Part shown: positions 19,801-31,800 of the stretch, one piece after another
Position numbering within the stretch: the first letter of the stretch is position 1
How the letters are laid out: every line of letters starts with the position of its first letter
Source: Klebsormidium nitens
Taxonomy: Eukaryota > Streptophyta > Klebsormidiophyceae > Klebsormidiales > Klebsormidiaceae
NCBI GenBank assembly: GCA_000708835.1
Contig: DF237076.1
Location: 62,001 to 126,000, forward strand
DNA: 64,000 nucleotides
Direction: 5' to 3'
Made by a program: the position numbers and the translations under genes
The notes under the pieces: generated by a model
Database searches by the model: none
The model's input: only the letters and a program-made list of their open reading frames with translations
What the model was told of the DNA's origin: nothing

Positions 19801-22800
19801 GGAGCAAGCGGAGATCCCGAAGGGGAGATAATCAGCCACTGAGATTGTCATCACAGATCATGTACAAACCGGGCACTGCGCTTGACTGGATCATTGACCA
19901 TTGAAAGGTCACCAGGGCAGCAGATTACCAGCATTCACTTCTCTCGAAATCTCATCAAAGCTTCGCATTTACCTCGCTCCCTTGAAGCGCGTCTCTGGCT
20001 ACCACGTCCACAAGCGCAGTCGCTTCGTTTCTCAGCACCGCATAGTTCCCTTGCATCAGCTCGTTTTGTTCTCGTTGAATCCGCTCAACGTCTGCAGCCT
20101 CGTCGGAAGACCCGTCCTCCGGAAGAAGAACCTTCATGACCGAACTTGGAACTTCGCGGTTGGCTACGCCCCGGGAGTATTGGAGGAAGCTTAGGAGCGT
20201 GGTGTAAAGTCTGTAGAAAGGAGGACAGGAAGAGTTGGTTCGTAAATCAAATTACCCAAATTTTCACCTCGGCTCTCCCCTCCAAAGTACAAACAACGGC
20301 AGAAGTTGCAACACCGTTTCTGCAAACAAAATAGTTGTTCACGGGACTTCAAGCACAGTCCCAGGTACAGGCTAAAAGTTCGTTGTTTGGCTCATTCTCT
20401 CGTTTGTAGAACGTCAAGATTTCACTCCAGCATTCTTCGTCCAGCTTCAAATGGTAGACATACCTCCGCTTAGATCAACGTTCTGATAAACACGTGGTCT
20501 AGACGATCTCAACTATACTTTAGGCGGCTTTTTATCACACCACCGTCACAAACATGATACACTCGCGTAAGCATAAGACGTTCAGAAGTCCAATGTGGTC
20601 GGACATCAAAGAGATGGCAAAAATCGTTGGGCACTCTTTGATATACAGAGTAAAGTTACCGCGGATGCCTCTTGACGACTTCAGTGAGGCGGGCCCAATT
20701 TCAATCAGGTTGTGTATTGAGTGGCAGGTGAAACATCTGCAAGTGCGACGGCTATGGTCATTGTTTGGCTCCGATGAGCACCTTTGAAGAGGTTCCGACA
20801 AAGGAAAAGGTGAGCACCGTTGAAGCAATTCTGACAGAGCAGATCTTAGCTGCTCTATCCACCAAAGCAAAAAGGTGTGCAAAACGGAAGCTACAGTAAA
20901 AACTCGAGGCAAGGGACGTAGCACTTGATATCAATTTTTTGTAAGATTGGTTCCAAACAAAGATAATGTGCTCTTTGTACCATTGAACAATAGGAAAAAT
21001 ACGGTGCGGTTGAATAATTTATATAGGGGGGAAATAATCAATACGTAGGGAGGTGGATAATAATGTGGTGTAGGATTTCAGGGTCGGCAAAACGTGCCAA
21101 CCCTATTGGGGGGTTACAAAGATTTTGCCGGCCATATGTGTTGATTTCCATACAGCACACGTCGACTGACGCGCGTGGCATACGAAGCCAACCGGCCCTT
21201 TTTATGTCGGAACAAGTCGATTTACGAAAATTTATACCGTCGCAAATCGTGCGGTCTTGTGGGTATGCGACCGTCGATGCTCACCGACGGTCCAAGCGAG
21301 GCCATCGGACGGTCGATAATCCTCGACCGGAGTCGAAATGTCGAGACCAAAGTCAAAATATTACACGGCGAAAATGAGGAAGGCCTCGGCCAAACTTGCC
21401 GTCGCCTGCATCACAAATTTTGAATTTCCGCGGAATTGGAAGCCCAGAACCCATCTTTGAGGGTCAAGCAATTCAGCACTTCTCAAGTGGGAAATGTTTC
21501 TGCCTTTGCAAATCTGTGAAGTAGGAACTTCCACAATACGACGCGAGGAAATAATCAATTAACTACCTTTGGAGCAGCTCAGCTGTACCAGGTCTCCTAG
21601 ACTCCGCCACCAGACTCTTATGAGGGAAAACGACCCAGAAAAACACTCCTTTCTAAAAAGCATTGTCCGTTGCGGCCTTCAAATCAACAGCTAAAAATCT
21701 AGGTCACGTGAGCTTATCTCAATGGTGAACAAAAGCGTTGAGGTTCAGTAGACCTCCAGTATCAAATCAAACCCAGAAACGTGCAAGGGACTGTTAATCG
21801 GGTCAGCCCTAACCCACCTCCGGTGCTTTGCGAATGTCGGGTTGGACACAAAGTGCCACACCAGTCTCTTGAGCAGGGCGTGTCTCAGCGCTTACAGAGA
21901 CTTCGGTCAGCCGTGACCGACCCTCGCTTTCAAAAGCAGCTCGCTGGTTGGACGCTCAGCGTGACTGCGCGCCAAGTTTCGAGAAGGGTGCAACTTTCAC
22001 ACTCTCCGAAGTATCATCAGCACCAGAAAGGGGTTAACGGCGAACCCACCTTAAGCTGAGCAGCTATCGTATATCAGGGCGAAACAAAAATCCACGAGGG
22101 AATGCAGTCAACATTAATCCACCTCCGCTTGAGCAGCTCGGAAATGTTGGGCCTGACCTTGACCGCGACAGCTTCTTGAGAAAGGAGTGCCTCGGCGCTT
22201 ACACAATCTCAAAGAACAAAAGTCCCCTAACGGCGTTTTCAGAGAACTGGGTCAGCTATAACCCACCTCCGTTTGAGCAGCTCGGAGGTGTCAGGCCTAA
22301 GAATGACCGTCAGCAGCTTCTTGAGGAGGGCGTGGCACGTGCGGGGCGGCAGCCGGACGGTCGACAACAGGTCCGCGTACGTCACCTCGTCCGAAGTGTC
22401 GCCCCAAACCGCTGACGTCATGCTGTGCTCTTGCAGCTTGGCCATGACCGAAGTAGCGACCTGCGGAAGAGAAACCACCTTGAGCTCATTTTTTCCGAAA
22501 GATCCTCTTTTTGGACATTATACAACAGGATGATACAAATTGTGAGGGTATTGACACTTTCAGCCACGATGTTGAAAATGCACTAAGATCTAATACACTC
22601 CATGACCTGGGCAGTGGTGAGGCCGTTGGAAGAGGCACAGAGAATGAGCGTTGGCCAAACAACGGGTAACCGAGTTCTCTCAATAATCTTGGCTGCATGA
22701 TGTGTATTGCAGACGCTTTGATGGTGGTTTCTTTTGCGCTGCTCAGACTGTAGACAAAGCTTTGGGGTGAGCCACCCTCAGAATCCACCCGGAAAGTCCG

Positions 22801-25800
22801 CTCTGAGTCTCCCCGTTTTCCGAACTGTGACAAAGCACTGGCTCTCTAAACACTTGCCAAATGACAACCATTTGTTAGGTGTGGACCAGGCAACCAAAGG
22901 TAGGCTCAGAAGAGGCACTGCTCCAAAGCCGTACTCTCGTTTTATCCGCAGCTCTCCTACGGCTCTGAGACAAAAACAACATTAGAAACAGGACAGAGCT
23001 TTCAGAACTTGACGTCATTACCTGGCAGATTGGATACGCCAGCTGTACCGGGCAGTCCGGCGCCCCAGCTGCACTCAGGGTGGCGTCGAGCAGCTCCTGG
23101 AGAACGCCCGGGGCGGCTCCCCCGGCCTGGGGGAGGAGCGGGAAGCGCCGGGAGATGGCAATCTGAACAAAGGAAATGGCATGGGAGCTAATGAGTTATA
23201 GATCAGCTTGAGCTGCAGAGTCGGTCAGAAAAGTCCGTGTCAGATGACTGGAACAGTCACAGAGGGGCGCCTCTGCCAGCCTGGGGGGAGGAGCGGGAAG
23301 CGCCGGGAGATGGCGACTTGGATCATAAGCGACGGCACGCGAGCTCTATAAGCGACGGAGCTGTAAAGTAGGTCAGTAGAGACAGCGTCTGGTGATCTTA
23401 TGAGACTGGCTGACTGGATTGGTTACGGAAGGGCGGCTCCTCCGGGCCTGAGGCAAGCGCCGGAAGATGACTACCTGACTCATAAGAGATGGCGTGCGAG
23501 CTTTGGTGTCGTGAATGATTTATTAACTTACAGCGTCGATAGAGTAGTATGTGCCTGGTAACTTCAAGGGATGGCGATCTCGAAAATAGACAAGGGCAGT
23601 TGTACGAGTAGCTTGAGCAGACCTGGAGCGTTACGAATACTGCATGTGTCAAGCTCGCCTGGGAATGTACCCATGTTTACAACGGAGACTGAAGTCCACG
23701 AGAACCGCGTCGAGATCCTGCAGCAGTTTCGCTTTTTTTGAAATGGTAGGCCGGTGAAGGGCCGAAGCAGACTTTTTCGCTGGTCGTCCCAGCAGCTAAA
23801 TGGGATTGCGCTTGGTCTGAATCGCTTGGTTGTCTCTCAAGAGACTACTAAGAGAGTCAAGAAGCCGACATTTCCCCCCTAGCAAACGTTGAAAACAAGG
23901 GCTATCCGTGCGCAACCACTGCCTAATCGTACGCTCTTCCCAAACCTCTACTGAAACATCACCGAGAATGATGTACTCCGGCCCCCTCACTGACCTCGAC
24001 CAGCTGCTGCCAGCCCGTCAGCATGTGAAGCTGCGCCGAACGCTCTTCGACGTACTGATTCTGCTTCCAAGCCCACCGCAGTGTGGCTTGCACCGCCTCT
24101 TTCAGCTCCTCTTGGGTGGAGCTCCCCGCCTGAAGGTTCAGGTACGACTCGAGGCGCTTGTAACCCTGCCCAAGAAAGGGTTAGCACTGGTTAGAAGGAG
24201 GTTTAGTCGTTAAGAGTTACGGGGTTCAATTACAATGCATTTGCGGTTACAATTGCGATAACGGTGCCGCTTACGGATACGAGGGGAACAACTTTGCCGA
24301 GCATTCGCAAGACTTTGGTTTAAGGGTTAACGTCTATACCAACTCCGACGTTGACAAGATTGTCCTGGAACCGTTGGAAAAAGCTTCAACCGTCCGGCAA
24401 GGCAGATGCACTTTTGAAAGCAACAGCAACAACGAGCAGATCACAAGAAATGATCCAAAGAAGGTACTCCCATATCGGACTACACCTACTATTTCATACC
24501 CAAAAACCGATAATCCAGAGAGTCATCATCCGGGCGTCCGAACCTGCATGAGGGCGTCCGAGAGCGCTGCGATGTCGAGCAGGCGGTCGCCCCGTTCCGA
24601 GAAGCGGACCACCCCGCCTTCTTCCACAGAGGCGTCGCTCTCCAGCAGCTCCTCCACTTTCAGCTCGTCGCGCATGCTCTGGACGCCAGGGGAAAGGTCC
24701 CCGGGGGACGGCTCGGGGAGCTGGAAGAGAACGACGTCGAAAATCTCGAGTACCTGGAAAGGAGGTTTTGCTTATTTCGGTGCTTGTTGGGTTTGACATT
24801 TTTTTGTTTTCTTGATTGAAAGAGTGGTTCTCAGCTTTTAGCTCGTCGCGCATGCTCTGGACGCCCGGGGAAAGGTCCCCGGGGGACGGCTCGGGGAGCT
24901 GGAAGAGAACGACGTCGAAAATCTCCAGTACCTGGTGAAGAGAGAGGGAAACGTTTGCTTACTTGGTGCATGTCAGATCTGCGGGTTTTGTCTGTTTTCG
25001 TTAGGGACAAAACAATTGAGCTTGTGCGAATGTCCTGAAGGCCGGGGATAGGACTCCCAGAGGAGGCTCGGGGCCGGAAGAAGCCGATGTCGAAAATCTT
25101 CCGCACCTGGGAATGGGAAAGTGGAAAGTTTGCTTCCCTGGTGCTTCTAACGTTGAATTCAGAATCTTTGAGTATGTGAGGTTGGTAAAATCGTTTGTCG
25201 TAAGAGCGCCGATGGTGTTGACCAGAAACCCCTAGGTTTAACCGGATGATGATGGTAGGGAACTGTAGTCCCAAACAACAAGATTCGACGAAAAGGAACG
25301 AGTCGAATGTATCCAGGTGCCCTTCTCCCACTCACTCTTCACGGCCCTCCAACTAGAGAGGGCCGACAGGACTTTTTACCGACGTGTTGGCATCTACTTT
25401 TATGTCCTTCCTCCGCTCCCCTTTCTTCATCTGTTCCACCTCTTTGATTTGAAAGGCCGAAAACTGAACGGATGAAAGACCTCGATTTATCGCTCCCAAG
25501 CAGAGCGTTCTCACCTTCCGCGTCTGCACCTCCACGTTGATCGCCTCAATCTCCGCCGCGGGCAGCGCGAGCACGTTTCCGCCGTCCTCTTCCTCTTCCG
25601 TTCCGTAGGGCCCCTTCCGGAACAGCCGGCCCAGCAGCCGCCGGCAGCCCTCCTTCTGCTGCTGCACGTCGGCGTCCGCCACGTGGAGCTCCAGGGCGGC
25701 CAGCTTGAGAAGCCACGCGCGCTGCACAAGGAGAGATGTCTAATAAGTACGTTGAGCAATCCTCGCCACAGTGTTCTACATGAGACGACTACCAACTACA

Positions 25801-28800
25801 TGGTTCAAGGTTTTGTTCTGCGCTGAACGTTGAGAAAGCTTGGCAAGTGCGATGGAGCACGGCCAGTTTTACGTCTCAGGTGCGTTGCACAGGCCAAAGG
25901 GATGTCGACTAGGGGAACAGAAACAACACTCTGCTTCATGGGCAATCAGTTTACGTTGAGTCTTGCATACTGTGTACAGTCAGCCTGGATGCTCATCCTT
26001 GATAGAGAGAGGTGTTGGTTTTCTCTCTCTATCCATGCTTTTCGAAAGATAGAAGCATCACCTAGAAAGAGATACTGCTTTTCAAGGTGTCAGTAGCAGT
26101 ACATGACCACTGCTGCAAATCGCGAAACCAAAGCCCCGAAAGAATGCTGCAACTTTGACATGGCTACCGATCGCCGCAACCGACTGCTTCGAATCCTTCC
26201 GCTTGTAGTTACGGGGCAGCAAGACGAAGCTCGTCAGCCAGTGAAAAGCGTCGAATCCGGGGTCGCACCACTAACCTGCTGCAAACTGCTGACTCTCAGG
26301 GCGTGGTAAGCGGTGCGCTTGGGCAGGGGCTCCGAGACGAGCGCGCTCAGGTGCTGCAAAAACAGGGCTCAGATTAGCATCCACTCCTTTGCGCTGGTTT
26401 GGTTTGTCCTCTCGAAATATTACTTCCATCTCTACTTGCAGCTTCTGTCTCCCGATGCCAGAGCGCCTTTCCAAAGTCCTTTTGCAGAAACGTCTTGAAA
26501 TCGCTCTCCACTTGGCTGACAAGGCACCTGCTCGGATCCAATCAGTCTGCGCGCACCTTTGATCACATTTTGTGCAACTCAACTCAACCTAGATTGAATA
26601 CTAGTCCCTCCGCCCCAAAGACTACCTGTTGATCTCCCCGTGCGCAGCTCTTGCTTTGCATTTGAGAGGCACCACGTGGCAGGCCAGAGGAGCGGCACCC
26701 ACCTTGGAGAAGAACTCGTACTTCGGACGTCCGAGGAGCTCGATGACAGGGCCTCGGACGACGGGATCGACGGCGAGCTCGTACATAAGCTGGAAGCCAA
26801 ACTCGTATAAGCGGGGGTTCTCCTCCAGCCTTGGGAGGTTCAGCAGATGGTCGAGGAGGACCCGTAAGGAGCTGCGAGACGACACATAAGCTTTGGTTGG
26901 GACAAGTAGTCGATCAGATTTGCGCTTGAGTGGCTTATGGATGTATGCAAGATGATAAGTACCGGGTATTATCCGCTGACCTGAATTGAGGCGCAGAAGC
27001 AAACGGGCTGAGCCAATCAACATTATGAGGCGTAGCATGCTCTTTTGCAGTGCCGTCAAGCCGTTCGATAGAGCACCGCTGTGTCAACAGCAGCTGCCAG
27101 TGCAAACAACAAAACGGCACCGCTGCCCTGGAAATTGCCGAGTGACCATCATAAGACGGTCAGAAAGCACAAAGCCCGACGCCCAGCTCGTCTGTTGCGG
27201 GTGGCTCGGAGCGTGAAGAAGTGTGGAGGGTTGCCCTTCACCGATAAACGTGTTGCACCCACATTCTAACTCGCCCTCACCTGTGGACGCGGACTGGATT
27301 GAGATACGACCGCTCGACGGAGTGCTCGCAGTCGAAGCCCAACAGAAGATGTGTCACGTTGGGGGCGGGGCGGTCCAGGTTGGAGATCAGAATCTGCATG
27401 GGGAGTCACCCTCTTGCTTCTGAGATCAACGTGATGATTCGAAGGCGCGCTATGTTCCGAGCTGTTGTGCTTCTGGTCATCAACTCCCTGCTCCCTGTTG
27501 ATGTCCTCTCGTTGCTCCATCTACGGACTGGGTTGTTGAACAAGGGCGGGACATGTCAACACTGCAACGTTTCTAGAATGAGGGTGTTTCCAAAGAGGCA
27601 CTGGCCTCAATTGTGCTGCAGAAGAAGCGGAAAAAACAAACATCCATACAGAAAGGGACATGCTACAGCTTCTCCCGACCAACTTGCCAGTATTAGTGAA
27701 AATATTAGTGTAACTTAGTCAGTCTGTTGCTGACTGAAGTTAGTATGATTTAGATGACACTAAAACTGGCAGGTTGGTCGGGAGAAGCTGTAAGACGAAA
27801 GCCTTTGGCTGCGAGGGACAGCGGCGATGGATCAGCGTGAAAATCTCGCAGGAGCGGCAGTTCCCACCTTCAGGATCAGAAACACCGAGTCTTCTTCCGG
27901 ATTTTCAGGCGCCTCCGGTTGGTTCGCGGCGGCTTCCAGGCAGAGCGCGAAATCCTCGATGAGTTGAGGGGCGGCGCCGGACTCCATGATGATTGGAGCG
28001 AGCTGGGCGACGCGCTCGCTGCATAGGACACGTGGCACAGCGCCGTTGGCTGAAAGATCCCAAAATTGAGTGCAAACTTTGTCTGACCACAGGATCTTAA
28101 AACAGAAAGTAGACGTTCGTGGCGCTTCCACTGTTGAGATGCTGAGAGTTCTTGCAAATGAAATCGACTCTTGCACAACGAGATCGAAAGGTCGCCTATT
28201 TCTCCGTGATAATCAATCATCTTCTGTCCACCACCTGAGTCCGACCATACCCTTTCAACTTGACTCAACTTCTGCTTTTGGAGCGTGTCTGTAATGGTAG
28301 ACCCTACCGAAGGATTCGGTTTGAGCTAACGCCCAGAAGCAGAGTGCCTGGTGGCAGAATCCGTGCATTTTGGAGGGTTGTTGACGGTGCCACCGGAAGA
28401 AAGAACCGGGCCCGCTCAAAGACCTCCCGCACAGTCTTCCGCAGCTGCGTCGGCTCCCATGAGAAAAGACTCGAGGGAGTAACGACGAGCCACGATTGGT
28501 CTTTATCTATTGTCATGAGCTTCGACCTATGATCCTAGAAACTTAATTTCGAAACCTGGAAACCAATCTTGGGTCAACGGAGCTTCAAGCTAAGAGCGAG
28601 CCTTGGACTTCTTGGGAGGCATAAGGTCAAGAAATTCGTGCAAGATCCGAAAGTACACTGCACAATTCTCTACAAAAATAGAGATTCGAGATTTAGCGAC
28701 AGTGGTGCAGACTGACGTGTCAAGGTCTCAGCACATTGTAAAACAAGCCGTTGCCCGCGTTCATCAACACCTATATCTCTCATTTCATTTTCCGCGGAAG

Positions 28801-31800
28801 AAAAGTGATCCAGTCGGGCCTTCAAGGCGGGCTCACCTGAGGGTCGTCATGAGGCGCAAGGAGGTCTGCTGGATGTCGACATTGTCCTCGTAGCGCACAT
28901 ACTCTAGGAGGGCCACCACTTGGCGCAGATCGAACGACAGGATCTGGTCGATGCTCTGCAGTAAACAAGAAAAGCCATCTGCTTTTCGTTGCAAACTTTT
29001 CCATGAGAGCTCTGAACGTACATTTCCCGTCACTTGGGCACGCATTGCTTCTCCACTACACTGGGAATAAGAGAAGATTCAGACGCGAAGAATCAAAGAA
29101 AACACAGACTTACCTCCAATTAGCCCGCCACCAGAATCCGCAAGCGTGCGTCTTTCCCCATCGGCGCTGAGCGCCTTAAGGTTTCACTTCAACCCCAGAA
29201 AGACAAAAGCACGGACTTACCTTGGGAAACGGCCGCCAAAATTCCGCAGCGTTCCGCAAGCGCTGCATCTTCCCCCATTGCTTATACCAGCACGCTCAAC
29301 GCCTTAGCTTTCAAACTTTATTGCCGAACGAGAAACACACGGCCTTACCTTATAATCCGGCCGCCAGAGTTCCACAAGCGCAGCGTCTCTCCCCTTTGCT
29401 AGCACCCAGACACTCAGCGCCTTAAGTTGAAAAACGCATCAGACCTTCAAAACGCTCCCAAAACGGGAAAGGACACAGACTTGCCTTATAACCCGGCCGC
29501 CAGAGCTCCGCAAGAGCAGCGTCTTTCCCCATCGCTAGCACCAGCACGCTCAGCGCCAGCCGGACGGCCTCTCCCAACCAGCCCTAGCTTTCAAAGGCTT
29601 CAAAATTTTCACTGCCAGAAGACAACTTCAGGTTTTGATTGCTCAACAACAGAAAATACGGCCTTACCTTATAACCTGGCCGCCAGAGTTCCGCAAGCGC
29701 AGCGTCTTTCCCCATCGCTAGCACGAGAACGCTCAGCGCCAGCCGGACGGCCTCTTCCACGAGCTCCCCGTAAGCCAGGCTCTCGCGCTGGTCCTTGACG
29801 CTGTCGACGCCGGACATGAGCAGCGCCAGAAGGTTGCGGAAAATCACGCGCCCTTGCATCAGATCCTGAAAATGACAGAAGAAGGTGATTTGAGTGCTGC
29901 ATGCTTGAGATGGTCAGCGGTTGAAGAGGCTTTTGACGCCCACTCGATGTTGACGTTGGACATGAGGAGTGACAGAAATTTCTGGAACATCAGGCGGCCC
30001 TGCATCAGGTCCTGCGATGAAGCAAAAGAGACGAAGGTCAAGCGACACAAATGGTCTCGACTTGAACGACGAAGTTCTCGAAGTAGGGTTGCTAAAGCCG
30101 TTCGTAGCAGACGCGTCATGGGTGGCATGCCATAGCACCGGAACATGAGCAGCCCAGCGCTTTGCATCGACACACCCGGCCCTCGCATGCATTCTATCAC
30201 GGGATAAAAGGTCTCCGTTTTGGTGCTCCGTCCGTCAACCCTTAGCTTACTCGTAACCTTCAACAGCTACTATCGCGCGATCTGTACCGGAAACTGAAAC
30301 CGCCTACTGAGAATCTGTGGGTTTGCAAGCTGGGAGAAGAAGTTCCACTCCTGATTCCATTTACAGCTCAGAAATGTTGCTTTCCCCTCCTTCTTGTTGT
30401 CCTTCTCTCGTTGAAGAGCGATACGGTCATGCGCATCTCTTTTTCTTACCTTCATGATTTCAATCCCCGGCGGGGGTGCTTTAGCTGCGTCCGACGTCCC
30501 CAGCGCCTCGCCTTCGGACGGCTGGCCCTGCCGCTGCTCGGATGCATACGCCTGGTCCGCGTCCGAAGGATGGTATACTCGCAGCATGCTGCACCATAAG
30601 ACGACGGAACTATCAGGGCATTTGCAACATAAGACGACTGAAACGTCTAGTGCATATGAAATAAGACGCCTGGAAGACTCGCTGCCTATGCAACTACCCT
30701 CTACCAGGTAACTCCACTTGGTGGAGCGTGTAAGAACGTTCAAAGGCCTTCAGTTTTGAATGTGAACTGGGGTGCAAAGCTTTGGGTGAGCAAAGACTAC
30801 TTCTTAGCACCTCAAATCTGGATTCAGGATTTGCAAAGGCCAGACTGAATCAGCGTGTATGAGTTTCTACTCAGTGGAACGTCCTGAGAAACTTTGCGCT
30901 TCTACCAGACACGGACCCGAGGGGAGCCAACAACTACAGTTTCCAACTTGTAGCAACATACAGGATGTGAGTGGAACAGCTCCGGCTCGTTGGTTACGAG
31001 GTTCACCTTTTCATCCCTGACTGGTAGCATGCTACCATCGAGCGCTTCTCCAGCTGGGTACGTCCCTCATAAACGCAGAGCAGAAACTCGAGCTTCGTTT
31101 CACAATAAGCAGACAAGCTCACCTTTCAAAGTGGCTGAGCGACGCAACAGCGATCCTCCACTTTTCTTCGGGGTCGCTGTAGCCGCGCTGTGCGTAGGGG
31201 CCGAACACATGGTCCCGCAAGAAGCGGAAGTAGGTGCTGTATCTGCATGCACAAGCTCCTTACCGATTCAGCCCATCTGCCAATGCGGCAGAGGACTTGG
31301 GCACGCACGTCTGCCAGACAAATGTATCGTTCTCCAGAATAGGTGTAGTAAGAACAAGTTATAACACTGTGACGGGAAGGGTTAGTATGGGGATTAAAAC
31401 AACTACGGCTGTGGAGCGGGTGATTATTGAATTCAGAATTCTGTAATAGCTTCGTTCTTATAATGACTTGAGCTCACTATAAATACTCTAAAGAAGTATG
31501 ACAAATGTGAGCAACGGCGTAGGGTTGAGTGTGGAGTCTTGCCATTGCAACTCAGAAGAACAGTCCTAAGAAGCTTGCAACGTGGCAGCTTTAGCTTGCG
31601 GCACATTGCGGTCGGATGACGAAGCACTAGACGATCCCATCGTCGCCTGGAAGAGTCGTGCAGGAAGTAGGGACCAGTAAGATTACCATGCTGAAGGATA
31701 CAAGGGAGCTATAGAAGGGCAAAGGTGGTCAAGAAGGAATATTTAGCGTCTACACAAACTGTCCCTATGTGAATGGCTCAGAAGCCGGGCCCGGAAAAAC

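Larger units (their letters stand above)
19973..26871 (-). other. NUP205: NUP205 exons 20-27
   Basis: Exon coordinates: 26871-26703, 26353-26276, 25721-25515, 24753-24544, 24165-23995, 23162-23022, 22460-22267, 20210-19973. Exon 24 has two possible donors; the GTCAGT after 23995 keeps the frame with exon 25, whereas the GTGAGG four bases later does not. Exon 26 ends in phase 2. The intron between exons 26 and 27 is the longest in this gene, about 2.06 kb. Confidence 0.86.

Noticed and set aside
23987-23992. GTGAGG as the donor of NUP205 exon 24
   Set aside because: It would leave phase 1, while exon 25 must start in phase 0. The GTCAGT four bases earlier in gene direction restores the frame.
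29939-30011. Treating the exon 16 head echo as an additional coding exon
   Set aside because: It has an acceptor and 24 good codons, but no in-phase donor that joins the next exon. NUP205 homologues have only one such segment, and the exon at 29865 continues correctly.
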